Positions 20,301 to 28,218 of a stretch of DNA of 64,000 nt are shown in pieces (position 1 is the stretch's first letter; each line of letters opens with the position of its first letter). A model generated the notes under the pieces. That model did not search any database. It was not told the origin of the DNA and saw only the letters and a list, made by a program, of their open reading frames with translations. This stretch comes from Candidatus Poribacteria bacterium. GTDB lineage: Bacteria > Poribacteria > WGA-4E > JAJDTR01. The DNA is taken from assembly GCA_028820655.1 (NCBI GenBank), contig JAPPIK010000024.1, forward strand, positions 203,541-267,540. Reading direction: 5' to 3'. The translations under genes were made by a program, and so were the position numbers.

Positions 20301-22071
20301 TCAGACGGTAATTCAACCGGTTGCCGGCGAAGACAGATGGGAGATTGCCGGGAATCGGAGCACTTTCACGGTAAGGAGAGACGGAGATGAATTGAAGGTT
20401 TATCAACCGTCGTCCGTCTTGACTGTTCACAACGCGGTAGGACCCCGTGCGTGGTATCAATCTTCGGGCACGGGCGATCAGTCGTTCGTAGAACTCAGAC
20501 GTACCCCCAACCCGGCAGATCCCGTGCCGCCGGAAGACGCATTGACCGGCCAACCCTATACCTTCTCGGCCAACATGCTGGTCGGAATGAGCGCCGCCGA
20601 GCCGCGAATTACGGGTATTGACCGCTATCTCTATTACGGAAAATGGTTCGATCCCGCGGATGAAGACGAGTGGCCCACGCGATGGCCATACGCCTGTGTC
20701 CTGCCGAAGGGTGTGGCGGATCTGCTTGGCATTGTCGAAGCCGACATGGGCAAAGCGACCGTCTCCGTGTACGGCGCGGATTTCACGGTGACCGGGGTGC
20801 TCGGTATCGGTTTCAAGGATTTGACCGACAACGACGGCGAGGAATTGACGCCCATCGATCACCAATTGATGAAACAGCAAAGCTCGCGCGGTGCGCAGGA
20901 GAATCAGAGCAGCACGAGCGAGTTGCAGAAATACATCCATTTGACGCCCGACAGCATCGCCATTTTGCCGTATCAGGTGATTATCAACCAGGGCGGCACG
21001 CTGCGCTCGGTGGCGGTCAACATGGAGCCTCAACCCGAAGACCCGCCGATTCCGGGTGCGGTTGACAAACTGGATCTCATCATGGCGCCGCTGATGAGCC
21101 GGATCGCGCTCGATTTCTTCGTCGCGCGAGACAAAAACACCTACCTTTACAGCTCGATCGGAATGACCTCCTTCTCCGGCATGGGCAACCTGTTCATCCC
21201 CATCCTCATCGCGTCGTTGATTGTGTTGAACACCATGCTGGGCGCGGTCTACGAGAGGATCAGAGAGATTAGCATTTACAGTTCCGTCGGATTGGCGCCG
21301 GTGCATATCGCGTTTCTGTTCCTCGCGGAAGCGTGCGTCTATGCGATTGTCGGCGCGGTGCTCGGCTACCTGCTGGGTCAGGTCGTGGCGACGCTGCTCG
21401 TGAACTTTGGTTGGCTTTCCGGTCTCACCCTGAACTACTCGTCCATGTCCACGGTGGTGGCGACGATTATCGTCATGATAGTGGTCGTGGGCAGCACCCT
21501 TTACCCGGCGATCAAGGCGAGTCGAATGGCGGTTCCCGATCTGGAAAGAAAATGGAAGCTGCCGGAACCTACGGGCGATGAATGGCATTTCAACCTGCCG
21601 TTCACGGTGTTGTCGGAGGAAGCTCTCGGTCTGAACGTATTCATGCGCGACTACTTTGATGCGCACGCCGACGAATCCGCGAGTGATTTCTACACGAACC
21701 AAGTTTCGTTCAGTAGGTTTTCCGAGGATTCGGATGATAGAGGACAGGAATCGTATGCCGTCAGTATGATGGTGTGGCTGGCTCCGTACGATTTGGGCGT
21801 AAGCCAAGCGATACGGTTCGTGACGACGCCGGTTGGCGGGGAGGAGGAGGAACTGTACCAGATTCAGCTGGACATCACCCGCGAGAGCGGTGAGATAGCG
21901 TCATGGAAGCGCGTGAATCGACGGTTCTTGAACCTGATTCGGAAGCAACTACTCATCTGGCGGACGCTCAGTCCGGATGTTCGAGGCGAATTTCATGAGC
22001 GTGGACGCCAAGAGGACGATACGACGCAGGAAACCCCAACCCCGGAATTGGCGCCGCAGCCTGCGGATTGA
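14392..22071 (+). CDS. Giant LysM-like / degenerate M28 peptidase / coiled-coil / FtsX-like permease protein
   Basis: A 2559-residue membrane protein. After an N-terminal hydrophobic segment come two LysM-like motifs (VQDGETVESIAKSY near residue 157; YTVQRGDTLEDIAHRH near 245), interleaved with Asp-rich calcium-loop repeats (DNDRDGEIDE, DGIDNNNDGLIDEEGE). An M28-type aminopeptidase fold spans about 470-560, but its metal and catalytic positions look lost: TAYYDS instead of HxDS, GADPTSG for GADDNASG, and DGHFQG for DGEEQG. A long charged helical region (about 620-1255) follows, then transmembrane segments near 1703-1790. The C-terminal half resembles MacB/FtsX permeases, with four hydrophobic segments, the last ones around 2256-2390. 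No ABC ATPase gene is adjacent. It may be an envelope complex component; function unknown. Confidence 0.75.
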   Translation: MMTNINIGSYFPTVIKYRFLHILWFCTMASLVAPTPLTAERDTTVGLSEIAVKIRDEVDIGRMRKDIARLSSLKSRVTGYPESAAASKYVFDRFVETGLKNVESREFRIAVPVDHGDGRLEVLSRDGEVLKTVKIWPVWPNLVRTSLLPTGIKHLVQDGETVESIAKSYQVELSAILEDSHNQFLLDQAADRQDNDRDGEIDEPGEVALTTNNSVFVPTGGLRAPLYYGGDANLEDFNGKDIGGFWYTVQRGDTLEDIAHRHRVTVGSITDDVLNSHLQKTEDGIDNNEDSQIDEYGEIPLLADIVYWDSDGIDNDADGYVDETPGNDRDGIDNNNDGLIDEEGEFVAASESSLFIPRGSVMLIDFNSSTQWINAAMLGAKAVVFIEPETTIRGEAENKFLTVPANIPRFWISRADADLLLNLLNEVEEKNSDSNSDLQPLMVRLNSTMTWERQIGQNIRGFLEGSDPILKDEMVVVTAYYDSMSVVPSLAPGADPTSGVAALLEVARILSKEEYRPGRSMLFVATDGHFQGLAGMRFFMFGIGQDIIARADFNINSGEAPGIPTMGGMAKGLGLDLRPFKELSRKLLLSIDRSVLVDLPPEFFYEIHQLDEAILSLKSTVSDVGRTYNRINSLRNKQRDFKEKQKRRRRVVKKREKQGYTQEEKSTLETNLVRFKKDALQTTQFLRVVVDRMAALQSMALTACREAQLELIDNVALPMARLDAWVLEQLEADLNAGQIGGSYGRQPGDSYLKPEKGQDEDYHLPVPPHLVGTPVAEDLQRLSGYLADWEFSDSRKFSLQYAQERVLDRHLDFHGLQAMKDARKVVHRARQANQTFDDYIVQERIQLENALQRIPSDADYESPIKTSISWLQTQRDYMPENVDETFAPFLSRAILGRLKGIQAQLRQKVANVHETAGSGVIKESHAVLIDELTKDKQGIFEIAMRNARLERRRLESLLEDNWHASLNRPYFEEEILVLRHYLESDDVEAAIEAREQIVAHLEERRLIRFVKQKAREDIIELQNLRNGLETFDRDFPDDIKILLRDNMLTLRNSRIRNIQSRVAILARFSKSEYDRNIAAVEQAISLQDLFNRYYTSLFVSVDLSTQSDKFAVFNKGWFYDQQPEFVLRREFATIGNKLMQYANDVDFGVRIGKLWSFTDDQIRLAVMNSQWEAAFEIETKKAIEGKSLETLITDHYESLVELTDVSRLMKMQFEQMQTRGEPSEEMLKDMDYIRNEVERFIQDDLREAQRTRKNTIRLLNRLPMMLALRYEDPSQLSPDEIEDIQTLIDVVGLGGETNFVNAIGATGAKTWRTYIPGKIAFDSEVATLIGKTGVTFATIEDGRLLTDTPLDTIDRMDLTYDGNLHKQVKTLSGILIQAMLDPKMPTGAKVTNYYCNLFGDVVEYDARESALPNTPVPYPIVAIRRKHKTMMGVRGDLIAMGNNKAQFDVPGLAMEGRATHRIGGLQEVDAYLLDSDSGDIVYAPDLGNFGAKLTPNKLRIQNRRRGCRVIVFPCVSTTIYDLVDQRYLRTLRELQVFDGLSDSPPEKYGMSKPWQQQGVSATEPIALVYSEPDMRIKIGMAYGQIGKRLLLIKAGKSGAKNPALYTGSGFVVRENGSIRVTPYVVVRDMWWLDENRTSLYKRFGISSDRLDQLHFFAHQHLDQAETALSKKEYSTAMKLARAAWGYESRAYPDVKKTGNDVVNGVMFYLALLLPFSYFMERLLFASPDVHKRIGGAAAIFIVVFFFLAQVHPAFQITTTPVIILIAFVVLVLTVFVIAIILRKFEEQLEKIRQESSKVYKADVGRLAASAAAFSLGVSNMRKRKGRTILTCATLVILTFTVISFTSVRTFMHPNKTNLPAVTPRYTGMLIRDQYWRPLESPVISSIMNDLRKTQLPEPEFRLMLKRRGTSSEEIEGSIAQLSEAGALASVSAEPTFLFSMDSNLRDDLAAGEISTVLNEEFDKRGFRLSSQTVIQPVAGEDRWEIAGNRSTFTVRRDGDELKVYQPSSVLTVHNAVGPRAWYQSSGTGDQSFVELRRTPNPADPVPPEDALTGQPYTFSANMLVGMSAAEPRITGIDRYLYYGKWFDPADEDEWPTRWPYACVLPKGVADLLGIVEADMGKATVSVYGADFTVTGVLGIGFKDLTDNDGEELTPIDHQLMKQQSSRGAQENQSSTSELQKYIHLTPDSIAILPYQVIINQGGTLRSVAVNMEPQPEDPPIPGAVDKLDLIMAPLMSRIALDFFVARDKNTYLYSSIGMTSFSGMGNLFIPILIASLIVLNTMLGAVYERIREISIYSSVGLAPVHIAFLFLAEACVYAIVGAVLGYLLGQVVATLLVNFGWLSGLTLNYSSMSTVVATIIVMIVVVGSTLYPAIKASRMAVPDLERKWKLPEPTGDEWHFNLPFTVLSEEALGLNVFMRDYFDAHADESASDFYTNQVSFSRFSEDSDDRGQESYAVSMMVWLAPYDLGVSQAIRFVTTPVGGEEEELYQIQLDITRESGEIASWKRVNRRFLNLIRKQLLIWRTLSPDVRGEFHERGRQEDDTTQETPTPELAPQPAD

Positions 22072-22406
22072 AAAGCAGTGAGCAGTGGATTTCTACCGCC
22101 TTCGCTATTCGCTCAGTTGCTGGTTAGTGGCGAGTGGTTGGTGGCTGGGCTCTGTTGACGTTGTTCTGAAGCGATTCTGCAGTTCGCCGAGAAATACCGA
22201 ACTATAGGGACGGGGTGGGATTACTGTTGCAGTTACTATCCATGTCCCTCCTTCGAGATCCCGTTCCCTGATCCTACCATTGGTTGGGTGCGGCGGAAGT
22301 GGACGTTGCAAAGGGCACTCCTTGACCGTTAGATTCACCCGATTATTTCAGCCAACGAGCAAGCGTTAATTTGCCGCGCATTACACCCATGACTTAGGAG
22401 GAGAAA
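22072..22406. other. Intergenic region
   Basis: Holds a degenerate module (ctaccgccttcgctattcgc) and a low-complexity tract built from tgg/agtgg words (gttgctggttagtggcgagtgg), of a type repeated at 29060-29120 and 47860-47880. A good ribosome site, aggagg, sits directly before the next start codon. I see no gene. Confidence 0.5.
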
Positions 22407-23369
22407 ATGCGATTCGGACGCACACTTGTATCTTTAATCGGGTTAACAGTGTTGTTGGCGAGTGGGGAGTTCTGGTCGAGAAGCGCGCTCGCTTTCAACA
22501 CAGGTCGAATTGTCTTCACATCCACGAGAGATGGCAACAGTGAAATCTATGTAATGGATGCCAATGGAGGTAACCGAGAAAACCTGACAAACCATCCAGC
22601 GTATGATGTTGATCCGGATTGGTCTCCCGACGGGACGAAGATTGCATTCACTTCCAACAGAGACGGCGTCGCAATGCAAATCTACGTCATGGACGTCGAT
22701 GGAAAAAACCCGATTAGATTGACGGATGGACCGCGGAGCAAGTGGGGCCCAGGCTGGTCTCCCGATGGGCGTAAGATTGCGTTCACCGTCCGCGATGGGA
22801 TAAATCATTTCGAAGTGATGAACGCAGATGGACAAAATCGTGTAAAGTATGAAGGCCGAACGATGGAGCCATCATGGTCTCCGGATGGGCAACAGATTGC
22901 ATTCATATCCTGGAAAGATGGGGGCAACGAAATCTACGTTATGGACGCTGACGGACAGGGGCTTGAAAGGGTGACACACGGTTTAGGACCTAAATGGAAC
23001 CCATCGTTTTCTCCCGACGGAGGACGGATTGCATACTGGGGTGTCGACGAAGGATTCGATCACATCTATGTGGTGGGGGCGGATGGAAAAAATCTCAAGA
23101 GGCTTACGCACAATCGAGCACATCACTGGGGCCCCGCATGGTCTCTCGATGGGCAAATGATCGCATATGTAGTCTCCGATGATCGTAACTTCGGCGCAAA
23201 GATTCACTTGATGACCGCAGACGGAAAATATCTTAAGCAAATCAGCAAAGTTCGTGATGGGTTCGATGACCAGCCTGACTTTGACCCGGCAGCACTAGCT
23301 GTGTCCCCCACCTCCAAAACAGCCACAATTTGGGGTAAATTGAAAAAACGGCCGACCAACCTTCGATAG
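22407..23369 (+). CDS. Secreted TolB/PD40-type beta-propeller protein, copy 1
   Basis: Predicted exported 320-residue protein with an N-terminal signal (MRFGRTLVSLIGLTVLLASG) and about seven PD40/TolB-like blades. Each blade has the pattern IYVMDADG...LT...DPDWSPDGTKIAFTS. It ends in a conserved tail, LAVSPTSKTATIWGKLK, shared by the neighbours. Ribosome site AGGAGGAG is at ideal spacing. It is first of five paralogs in this stretch; the next starts 41 bp downstream, so they are likely co-transcribed. Such propellers normally bind proteins or ligands in the periplasm or at the surface; no partner Tol-Pal genes are present, so a TolB role is unlikely. Confidence 0.85.
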   Translation: MRFGRTLVSLIGLTVLLASGEFWSRSALAFNTGRIVFTSTRDGNSEIYVMDANGGNRENLTNHPAYDVDPDWSPDGTKIAFTSNRDGVAMQIYVMDVDGKNPIRLTDGPRSKWGPGWSPDGRKIAFTVRDGINHFEVMNADGQNRVKYEGRTMEPSWSPDGQQIAFISWKDGGNEIYVMDADGQGLERVTHGLGPKWNPSFSPDGGRIAYWGVDEGFDHIYVVGADGKNLKRLTHNRAHHWGPAWSLDGQMIAYVVSDDRNFGAKIHLMTADGKYLKQISKVRDGFDDQPDFDPAALAVSPTSKTATIWGKLKKRPTNLR

Positions 23370-23410
23370 ATTGCCCGATTGGCTTTTACCCCCAACCAAG
23401 GAGAGGAAAA

Positions 23411-24394
23411 ATGCGATTCGGACGAACACTTGTGTCGTTTATCGGGTTAACGGTGATTCTGTTTAGTGGGGACCTGTGGCTAGAAAACGGACTTGCTTTC
23501 AACACAAATCGAATTGCTTTTACATTCTCGAAACTTGGCGAATCTGAAATCTATGTAATGGATGCCGATGGGCGGAATCGAGAAAACCTGACGAACCATC
23601 CAGCGTATGACAGTAGTCCGGATTGGTCTCCCGACAGGACGAAGATTGCATTCGTTTCCAGCCGAGACGGTGGAAATCAAATCTACGTAATGGACGCCGA
23701 TGGAAATAACCCGATTAGATTGACAGATGGACCGCTGACCAAGTGGGCCCCGGACTGGTCTCCCGATGGGCAAAGAATTGCCTTCACCGTCCAACCGGCT
23801 GCAATAAGGGAATCTTACATCGCCGTGATGGATGCCGATGGAAATAATCGGGTGAGGTTTAAAGACCACGCCAGGGATCCATCATGGTCTCCTGATGGGC
23901 GTGAGATTGCATTTTCATCCCAGAGAGATGGTGAGTGGTGGGATGATATCTACGTGATAGGCACTGACGGACAGGGACTTAGAAGGGTGACGCATGAATT
24001 ACGGGAATTATGGGGTGCATACAGGCCAGCGTTTTCTCCAGACGGAAAACGGATTGCTTACGTAGCCATCGACGAATTATACCCTCAAATTTTTGTGGTC
24101 GGGACAGATGGGAAAAATCGGGTGCGGCTTACGCAGGGTCAACAGAATCATGGAAGCCCTGCATGGTCCGTCTCCGGTCGGAGGATCGCATATGTTGTCT
24201 GGGACAATGATGATGGTCCTTCTACGATTCACTTGATGACCTCCCATGGAGAATATTTGAAGCGACTTAGCGTTGTCGATGGTGCGGATGATGGTGAGCC
24301 CGACATTCGCTCGTTCGGGTTAGCTGTGTCTCCCGCTTCCAAAACAACCACAACTTGGGGCAAGCTGAAGAAACTCGCGCACGACCTCGAATAG
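23411..24394 (+). CDS. Secreted TolB/PD40-type beta-propeller protein, copy 2
   Basis: Second PD40 paralog, 327 residues, with the same MRFGRTLVSFIGLTVILFSG signal, about seven blades (WSPDGQRIAF, YVMDADGNN) and the closing TTTWGKLKKL tail. It has an AAGGAGAGG ribosome site. The closeness in DNA of copies 1-3, including their leader sequences, points to fairly recent tandem duplication. Confidence 0.85.
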   Translation: MRFGRTLVSFIGLTVILFSGDLWLENGLAFNTNRIAFTFSKLGESEIYVMDADGRNRENLTNHPAYDSSPDWSPDRTKIAFVSSRDGGNQIYVMDADGNNPIRLTDGPLTKWAPDWSPDGQRIAFTVQPAAIRESYIAVMDADGNNRVRFKDHARDPSWSPDGREIAFSSQRDGEWWDDIYVIGTDGQGLRRVTHELRELWGAYRPAFSPDGKRIAYVAIDELYPQIFVVGTDGKNRVRLTQGQQNHGSPAWSVSGRRIAYVVWDNDDGPSTIHLMTSHGEYLKRLSVVDGADDGEPDIRSFGLAVSPASKTTTTWGKLKKLAHDLE

Positions 24395-24435
24395 TTTGCC
24401 CGATTACGTTTTGCTCCCAACATAGGAGGTGAAAA

Positions 24436-25391
24436 ATGCGATTCGGCCGATCACTTATATGGTTTATCGGGATAACCGTGATGCTGTTAAGTGGCGAGTT
24501 GTGGTTATTAGGAGGACTCGACGCGCAGGGGTCACGGATTGTTTTTTCAAACCTGGTATTTGACAACTATGAAATCTATGTGATGGACGCCGATGGAGGA
24601 AACCGGGAAAACTTGACTAACCATCCGGTGGACGACAGGGAACCGGATTGGTCGCCCGACGGTACGAAGATCGCCTTCGTTTCCCGTCGGTCCGGCGGAT
24701 ATCAGATTTGCGTCATGGACGCCGATGGTAAGAATCAGATCGAACTGACAGATGGAACGGAAACGAAGGCGGATCCAGACTGGTCTCCCGATGGGGGTAA
24801 GATTGCATTCACCGTCCACGATGGGATATCTCATATCGAAGTGATGGATGCTGATGGACAAAATCGTGTAAGGTTTGAAGACCAAACGATGCAGCCATCA
24901 TGGTCTCCGGATGGGCAACAGATTGCATTCGTATACAGGAAGGATGAGGGCATCGAAATTTACCTGATGGGGGCTGACGGACGGGGACTTGAAAGGGTAA
25001 CGCACGATTTAACGGGTAAATGGAACCCATCGTTTTCTCCTGACGGATTGCATACGATGCCTCGCACGACGGATTCAAGCACATCTATGTGATGGGAGCG
25101 GATGGCAATAATCGGGTGAGGATTACACACAATAAAGAGGATCATTCGCGCCCGACGTGGTCACCCGATGGGGAGATGATCGCATATGTGGTCTCTAAGG
25201 TTGGTATTCCCTTCGGCAGAAAGATTCACTTGATGACCGCAGACGGAAAATATATTAAGCAACTCAGCAAGATTCGCGGTGCGACCGATGACCACCCGGA
25301 TTTTAGCCCGGTGGGACTAGCTGTTTCCCCCAGTTCCAAATCAACGACAACATGGGGCAGGGTGAAGAAACTCGCGCCAAACCGCCGATAG
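24436..25391 (+). pseudogene. PD40 beta-propeller protein, copy 3, frameshifted
   Basis: Third tandem paralog, disrupted by one frameshift near 25041-25047. The first frame gives 218 residues ending at 25092. The second frame, open from 25089 to 25391, restores the last blades and the TTWGRVKKL tail. Against copy 1, where the DNA reads gacggaggacggattgc (near 23023), this copy reads gacggattgc: one 7-bp unit between two GACGGA words is missing, as expected of strand slippage. The ribosome site (AGGAGGTG) and signal peptide are intact, so a truncated product could still be made. It could also be a sequencing or assembly error in a short repeat. Confidence 0.85.
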
Positions 25392-25640
25392 CTTGCGAGA
25401 TTTCCTTTTGAACCGCGAATCTTGATGATGGGACTATAATCACATCAATCAGGGATTTCACATTTAGGATTACTTGGTTCGGCTCGTAGTAGCACGATTC
25501 ATAACGCGACCGCTATCGGAGCGAGTTTTGAGTGCGCCGGGCGGTCGTGATTGGGAGAAGGAACTTTATCGCGCCGAGATCTCTGTCGAGGATTTCTATC
25601 AGGATTTGCTCTCAAGATTGTCAATGGCGGTTCTATCGCA

Positions 25641-25703
25641 ATCGCTATTTGGATCTCTATCGCATGGGATTCACTATCGCGTTCGCTATCCGCTCAGTTG
25701 ATC
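25641..25703. repeat. 36-bp module copies
   Basis: Two to three partial modules (ggatctctatcgcatgggatt, ttcgctatccgctcagttgatc) lie immediately left of the MITE-like element at 25707. A 75-codon frame running through here is repeat sequence, not a gene. Confidence 0.65.
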
Positions 25704-25706
25704 CAT

Positions 25707-25922
25707 AGAGCCTGTTTGAAAAGTCAGGAGCAAAGCCATTTTTGTCACTTATAGGGAGTTTTTTCACGTATTTATTGTTGTCTACTACATACCTGTCGCC
25801 CCGCTGGGGCTTGGGTACCCGGGGATTTGGCGTTTCTATACACCTTCCGCCCCGCTGGGGCTTTTAAAGGCTGGTGCGCAGTGCGCACCTTGCCTTACAA
25901 ATGTACTTTTCAAACAGGTTCT
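25707..25922. mobile_element. 216-bp MITE-like element with 18-bp terminal inverted repeats
   Basis: Left end AGAGCCTGTTTGAAAAGT; the right end read on the other strand is AGAACCTGTTTGAAAAGT (17 of 18 matching). Inside are two GCCCC-GCT-GGGGC hairpins and the palindrome GGTGCGCAGTGCGCACC. There is no transposase. A flanking TA on each side is compatible with, but does not prove, a target duplication. A relative carrying extra insertions is at 40531-40817, and a lone end-like sequence is at about 37457. Confidence 0.7.
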
Positions 25923-25923
25923 T

Positions 25924-25950
25924 AGCGATTCGGAGATCGCTCCTACAAAC
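25924..25950 (-). repeat. GTAGGAGCGATCTCC-family repeat
   Basis: Reads gtaggagcgatctccgaatcg on the minus strand, matching the units in the 1-745 array. Related copies lie at 13998-14028 and 50403-50429, the latter on the minus strand. Confidence 0.8.
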
Positions 25951-26033
25951 GGAACCGCTAAACTCCACAAATGTGAAATTTTCAGTTGCATTGGCTATAG
26001 AACTGAAATACCGGAATAAGGAGGACATGACCG

Positions 26034-27026
26034 ATGAATAGAATCCGCCCATATTTGAGAAAACGGCTATTTCTACTGCTATTGGCGTTAATGGTTACTT
26101 CGGACAGCACAGCACAGAGCTTCGAATCGAGAATCGTTTTTGCATCGAACCGCGACGGCGATTGGGACATTTACTCCATGGACGTAAACGGAGATAATGT
26201 GGTCCAACTCACCGACCACCCGGCATCTGATGGGTATACCGCTTGCTCGCCGGATGGGAGAAGGATTGCGTTCCTATCAGTTCGCGGCGTTACATTGGAC
26301 CTGTATGTGATGGACAGCGACGGCAATAACGTGATCCGACTTACCCAGGACAATTTATTTGAAAACCGCTCTAGTTGGTCGCCGGATGGCACGAGGATTG
26401 CCTTTTCAAATTTCCGGTGGGAGGTTGGCAACTCGGAAATCTTCGTGATGGACGCCGATGGAAATAATCTGATAAATCTGTCAAAACACAAGTGGCAAGA
26501 TGTTACACCGAGTTGGTCGCTAGATGGAAGCACGATTGCGTTTTGCTCCTACCGTACCGGCCACTTGAATGATCCCGAGCATATTTTCGTGATGAACGCA
26601 GATGGAACGGGAAGGCGCAATCTCACCGGCGATACCCACCTAAGGACTAGTAGATTTCCCACTTGTTCGCCAGATGGAAGCAAGATTGCTTTTCAGTCGC
26701 AGCGCTTGTTCCGCGAAGGCACACGTACTGACATTTACGTGATAACCGCTGACGGGAAGGAGTTAGAGCAGCTTACGGAAGACGGTCGCAGCAGGTTCCC
26801 AGCCTATTCGCCGGACGGGGCAAAAATCGCCTTTTCGTCAAGTCGTGATGGAGGTGGACATATTTATTTGATGGAGGCAAACGGGAGGAACGCGGTCAAA
26901 CTCACGAGAACTCCTCCCGGTGTTGGTAACGGACTTCCTTCTTGGCTGCCCGGTGCATTGGCAGTCAACCCAAACGGAAAGTTGCCGACATCTTGGGGAG
27001 TTCTCAAATGCACCCGCAACCAGTGA
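26034..27026 (+). CDS. Secreted TolB/PD40-type beta-propeller protein, copy 4
   Basis: A 330-residue PD40 propeller, more divergent than copies 1-3. It has an N-terminal hydrophobic leader (FLLLLALMVTSDSTAQ) and about six blades (DGDWDIYSMDVNG, WSPDGTRIAF, YSPDGAKIAF). The tail LAVNPNGKLPTSWGVLK is followed by an atypical CTRNQ end. The ribosome site AAGGAGG lies nine bases before the ATG. The 640-bp gap upstream, with the MITE-like element, suggests its own promoter. The unusual C-terminus abuts a fragment of another reading frame (27027-27219), so the 3' end may have been remodelled. Confidence 0.8.
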   Translation: MNRIRPYLRKRLFLLLLALMVTSDSTAQSFESRIVFASNRDGDWDIYSMDVNGDNVVQLTDHPASDGYTACSPDGRRIAFLSVRGVTLDLYVMDSDGNNVIRLTQDNLFENRSSWSPDGTRIAFSNFRWEVGNSEIFVMDADGNNLINLSKHKWQDVTPSWSLDGSTIAFCSYRTGHLNDPEHIFVMNADGTGRRNLTGDTHLRTSRFPTCSPDGSKIAFQSQRLFREGTRTDIYVITADGKELEQLTEDGRSRFPAYSPDGAKIAFSSSRDGGGHIYLMEANGRNAVKLTRTPPGVGNGLPSWLPGALAVNPNGKLPTSWGVLKCTRNQ

Positions 27027-27219
27027 TGATGTCAATGAACTCGGCGGCGACGCCCAAACACAAGCCATAGCGTTAGACTTTGAGAAGCGAATCGTCTTAT
27101 GTAATGACGTTACGATCCAATTCAAAGAAGAAAGACTTGATAAAGTTTTTGGCGAAGGAGTGGGGAGTTGCCCGGGTTGTCTTGAAGTGGATATCCTGAC
27201 TGGGCGAAATAACGTGTGA
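27027..27219 (+). other. Possible gene remnant between PD40 genes
   Basis: In a different frame from the upstream gene, an open stretch up to the stop at 27219 reads like real protein (ALDFEKRIVLCNDVTIQF, then GSCPGCLEVDIL). It has no start of its own outside the neighbouring gene and no family I recognise. It may be the tail of a displaced gene. Confidence 0.3.
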
Positions 27220-27237
27220 TTGAAGGAGGATGGATAG

Positions 27238-28218
27238 ATGGATTTCCGACCAGCACATAAGTTTTTGATTCTTATCGGGTTATGCACGTTTACATTTATC
27301 GGCGGCATGTTCTTGAAAAATGGTCTGGCTTCGAACTTGGCACAGATTGTCTTCACCTCCAAGAGGGATGGGAATTCTGAAGTCTACGTGATGGACGCCA
27401 AGGGGGAATCTCAAAAAAGACTAACAAACCACCCGTATCTAGACAGTGAACCAGTATGGTCTCCCGATGGAAAAAGAATAGCATTCGTATCCAATAGAAG
27501 GTGGTTTAATCTCCAGATTTACATCATGGACAGCGATGGAGGAAACCTGAACAGAATTACAGACGGTGTCAGGGACAGAGATCCCGCGTGGTCGCCCGAT
27601 GGCAGCAAGATTGCGTTCTCGGCCTATCCCGAGGAACTTAACTTTGAAATTTATGTGATGGACCCCGACGGAAAGAATCAGACGAGACTGACACACAATG
27701 TCGGAGGTGACAGGCATCCGTCATGGTCGCCCGACGGTCAACGGATCGCCTTCGTGTCCCAGAAGGAAAGTGATGGGGACATCTACGTGATGGATGCTAA
27801 TGGGGGTAACCAGAAAAGGCTAACACGTCTTCCGTTGATAACGAGAAATCCGTCTTGGTCTCCCGATGGTCAGAGGATTGCGTTCGATGCCTTTACAGAC
27901 CTACACTTGGAAATCTTTGTGATGGATTCCGACGGGAGCAAGCTGAAAAAGTTGACCGACACTCTAGTGTTTGGCCAGGCCCCCGCCTGGTATCATGACG
28001 GGCGTACAATCGCATTTGAGAGAGTTGGAAGAAAATTTCGCCATAGCGGAATTCATCTAATGACATCCGATGGGAAACATCTGAAACGCCTCAGCGATCC
28101 CAATCATGACGATTACCACCCCGATTGGTTTGATCCTCGAGCGTGGGCTGTTTCTCCGACAGACAACCAAATCACTATTTGGGGCAGGTTGAAAGAACCT
28201 GCGCCCGATCTCCAATAA
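27238..28218 (+). CDS. Secreted TolB/PD40-type beta-propeller protein, copy 5
   Basis: A 326-residue paralog with a signal region (FLILIGLCTFTFIGGMFL), then six to seven PD40 blades (SEVYVMDAKGES, EPVWSPDGKRIAFVS, IYIMDSDGGN) and the tail DNQITIWGRLKEPA. An AAGGAGGA ribosome site lies seven bases before the ATG. It closes the PD40 cluster; about 900 bp of gene-free DNA follows. Ligand and location beyond export are unknown. Confidence 0.85.
   Translation: MDFRPAHKFLILIGLCTFTFIGGMFLKNGLASNLAQIVFTSKRDGNSEVYVMDAKGESQKRLTNHPYLDSEPVWSPDGKRIAFVSNRRWFNLQIYIMDSDGGNLNRITDGVRDRDPAWSPDGSKIAFSAYPEELNFEIYVMDPDGKNQTRLTHNVGGDRHPSWSPDGQRIAFVSQKESDGDIYVMDANGGNQKRLTRLPLITRNPSWSPDGQRIAFDAFTDLHLEIFVMDSDGSKLKKLTDTLVFGQAPAWYHDGRTIAFERVGRKFRHSGIHLMTSDGKHLKRLSDPNHDDYHPDWFDPRAWAVSPTDNQITIWGRLKEPAPDLQ

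Noticed and set aside
20293-21807. 504-codon open frame on the minus strand inside the giant permease gene
   Set aside because: Rich in His, Arg and Gln with no motif; it mirrors the codon pattern of the plus-strand gene, whose permease helices are clearly real.
25474-25701. 75-codon frame, and a similar 67-codon frame at 40573-40776
   Set aside because: Both are translations of the 36-bp module and MITE-like repeats; shared peptides such as YQDLLS reflect shared repeat DNA.
22407-28218. Tol-Pal system
   Set aside because: The propellers resemble TolB blades but lack the TolB N-terminal domain, and no tolQ, tolR, tolA or pal gene is nearby.
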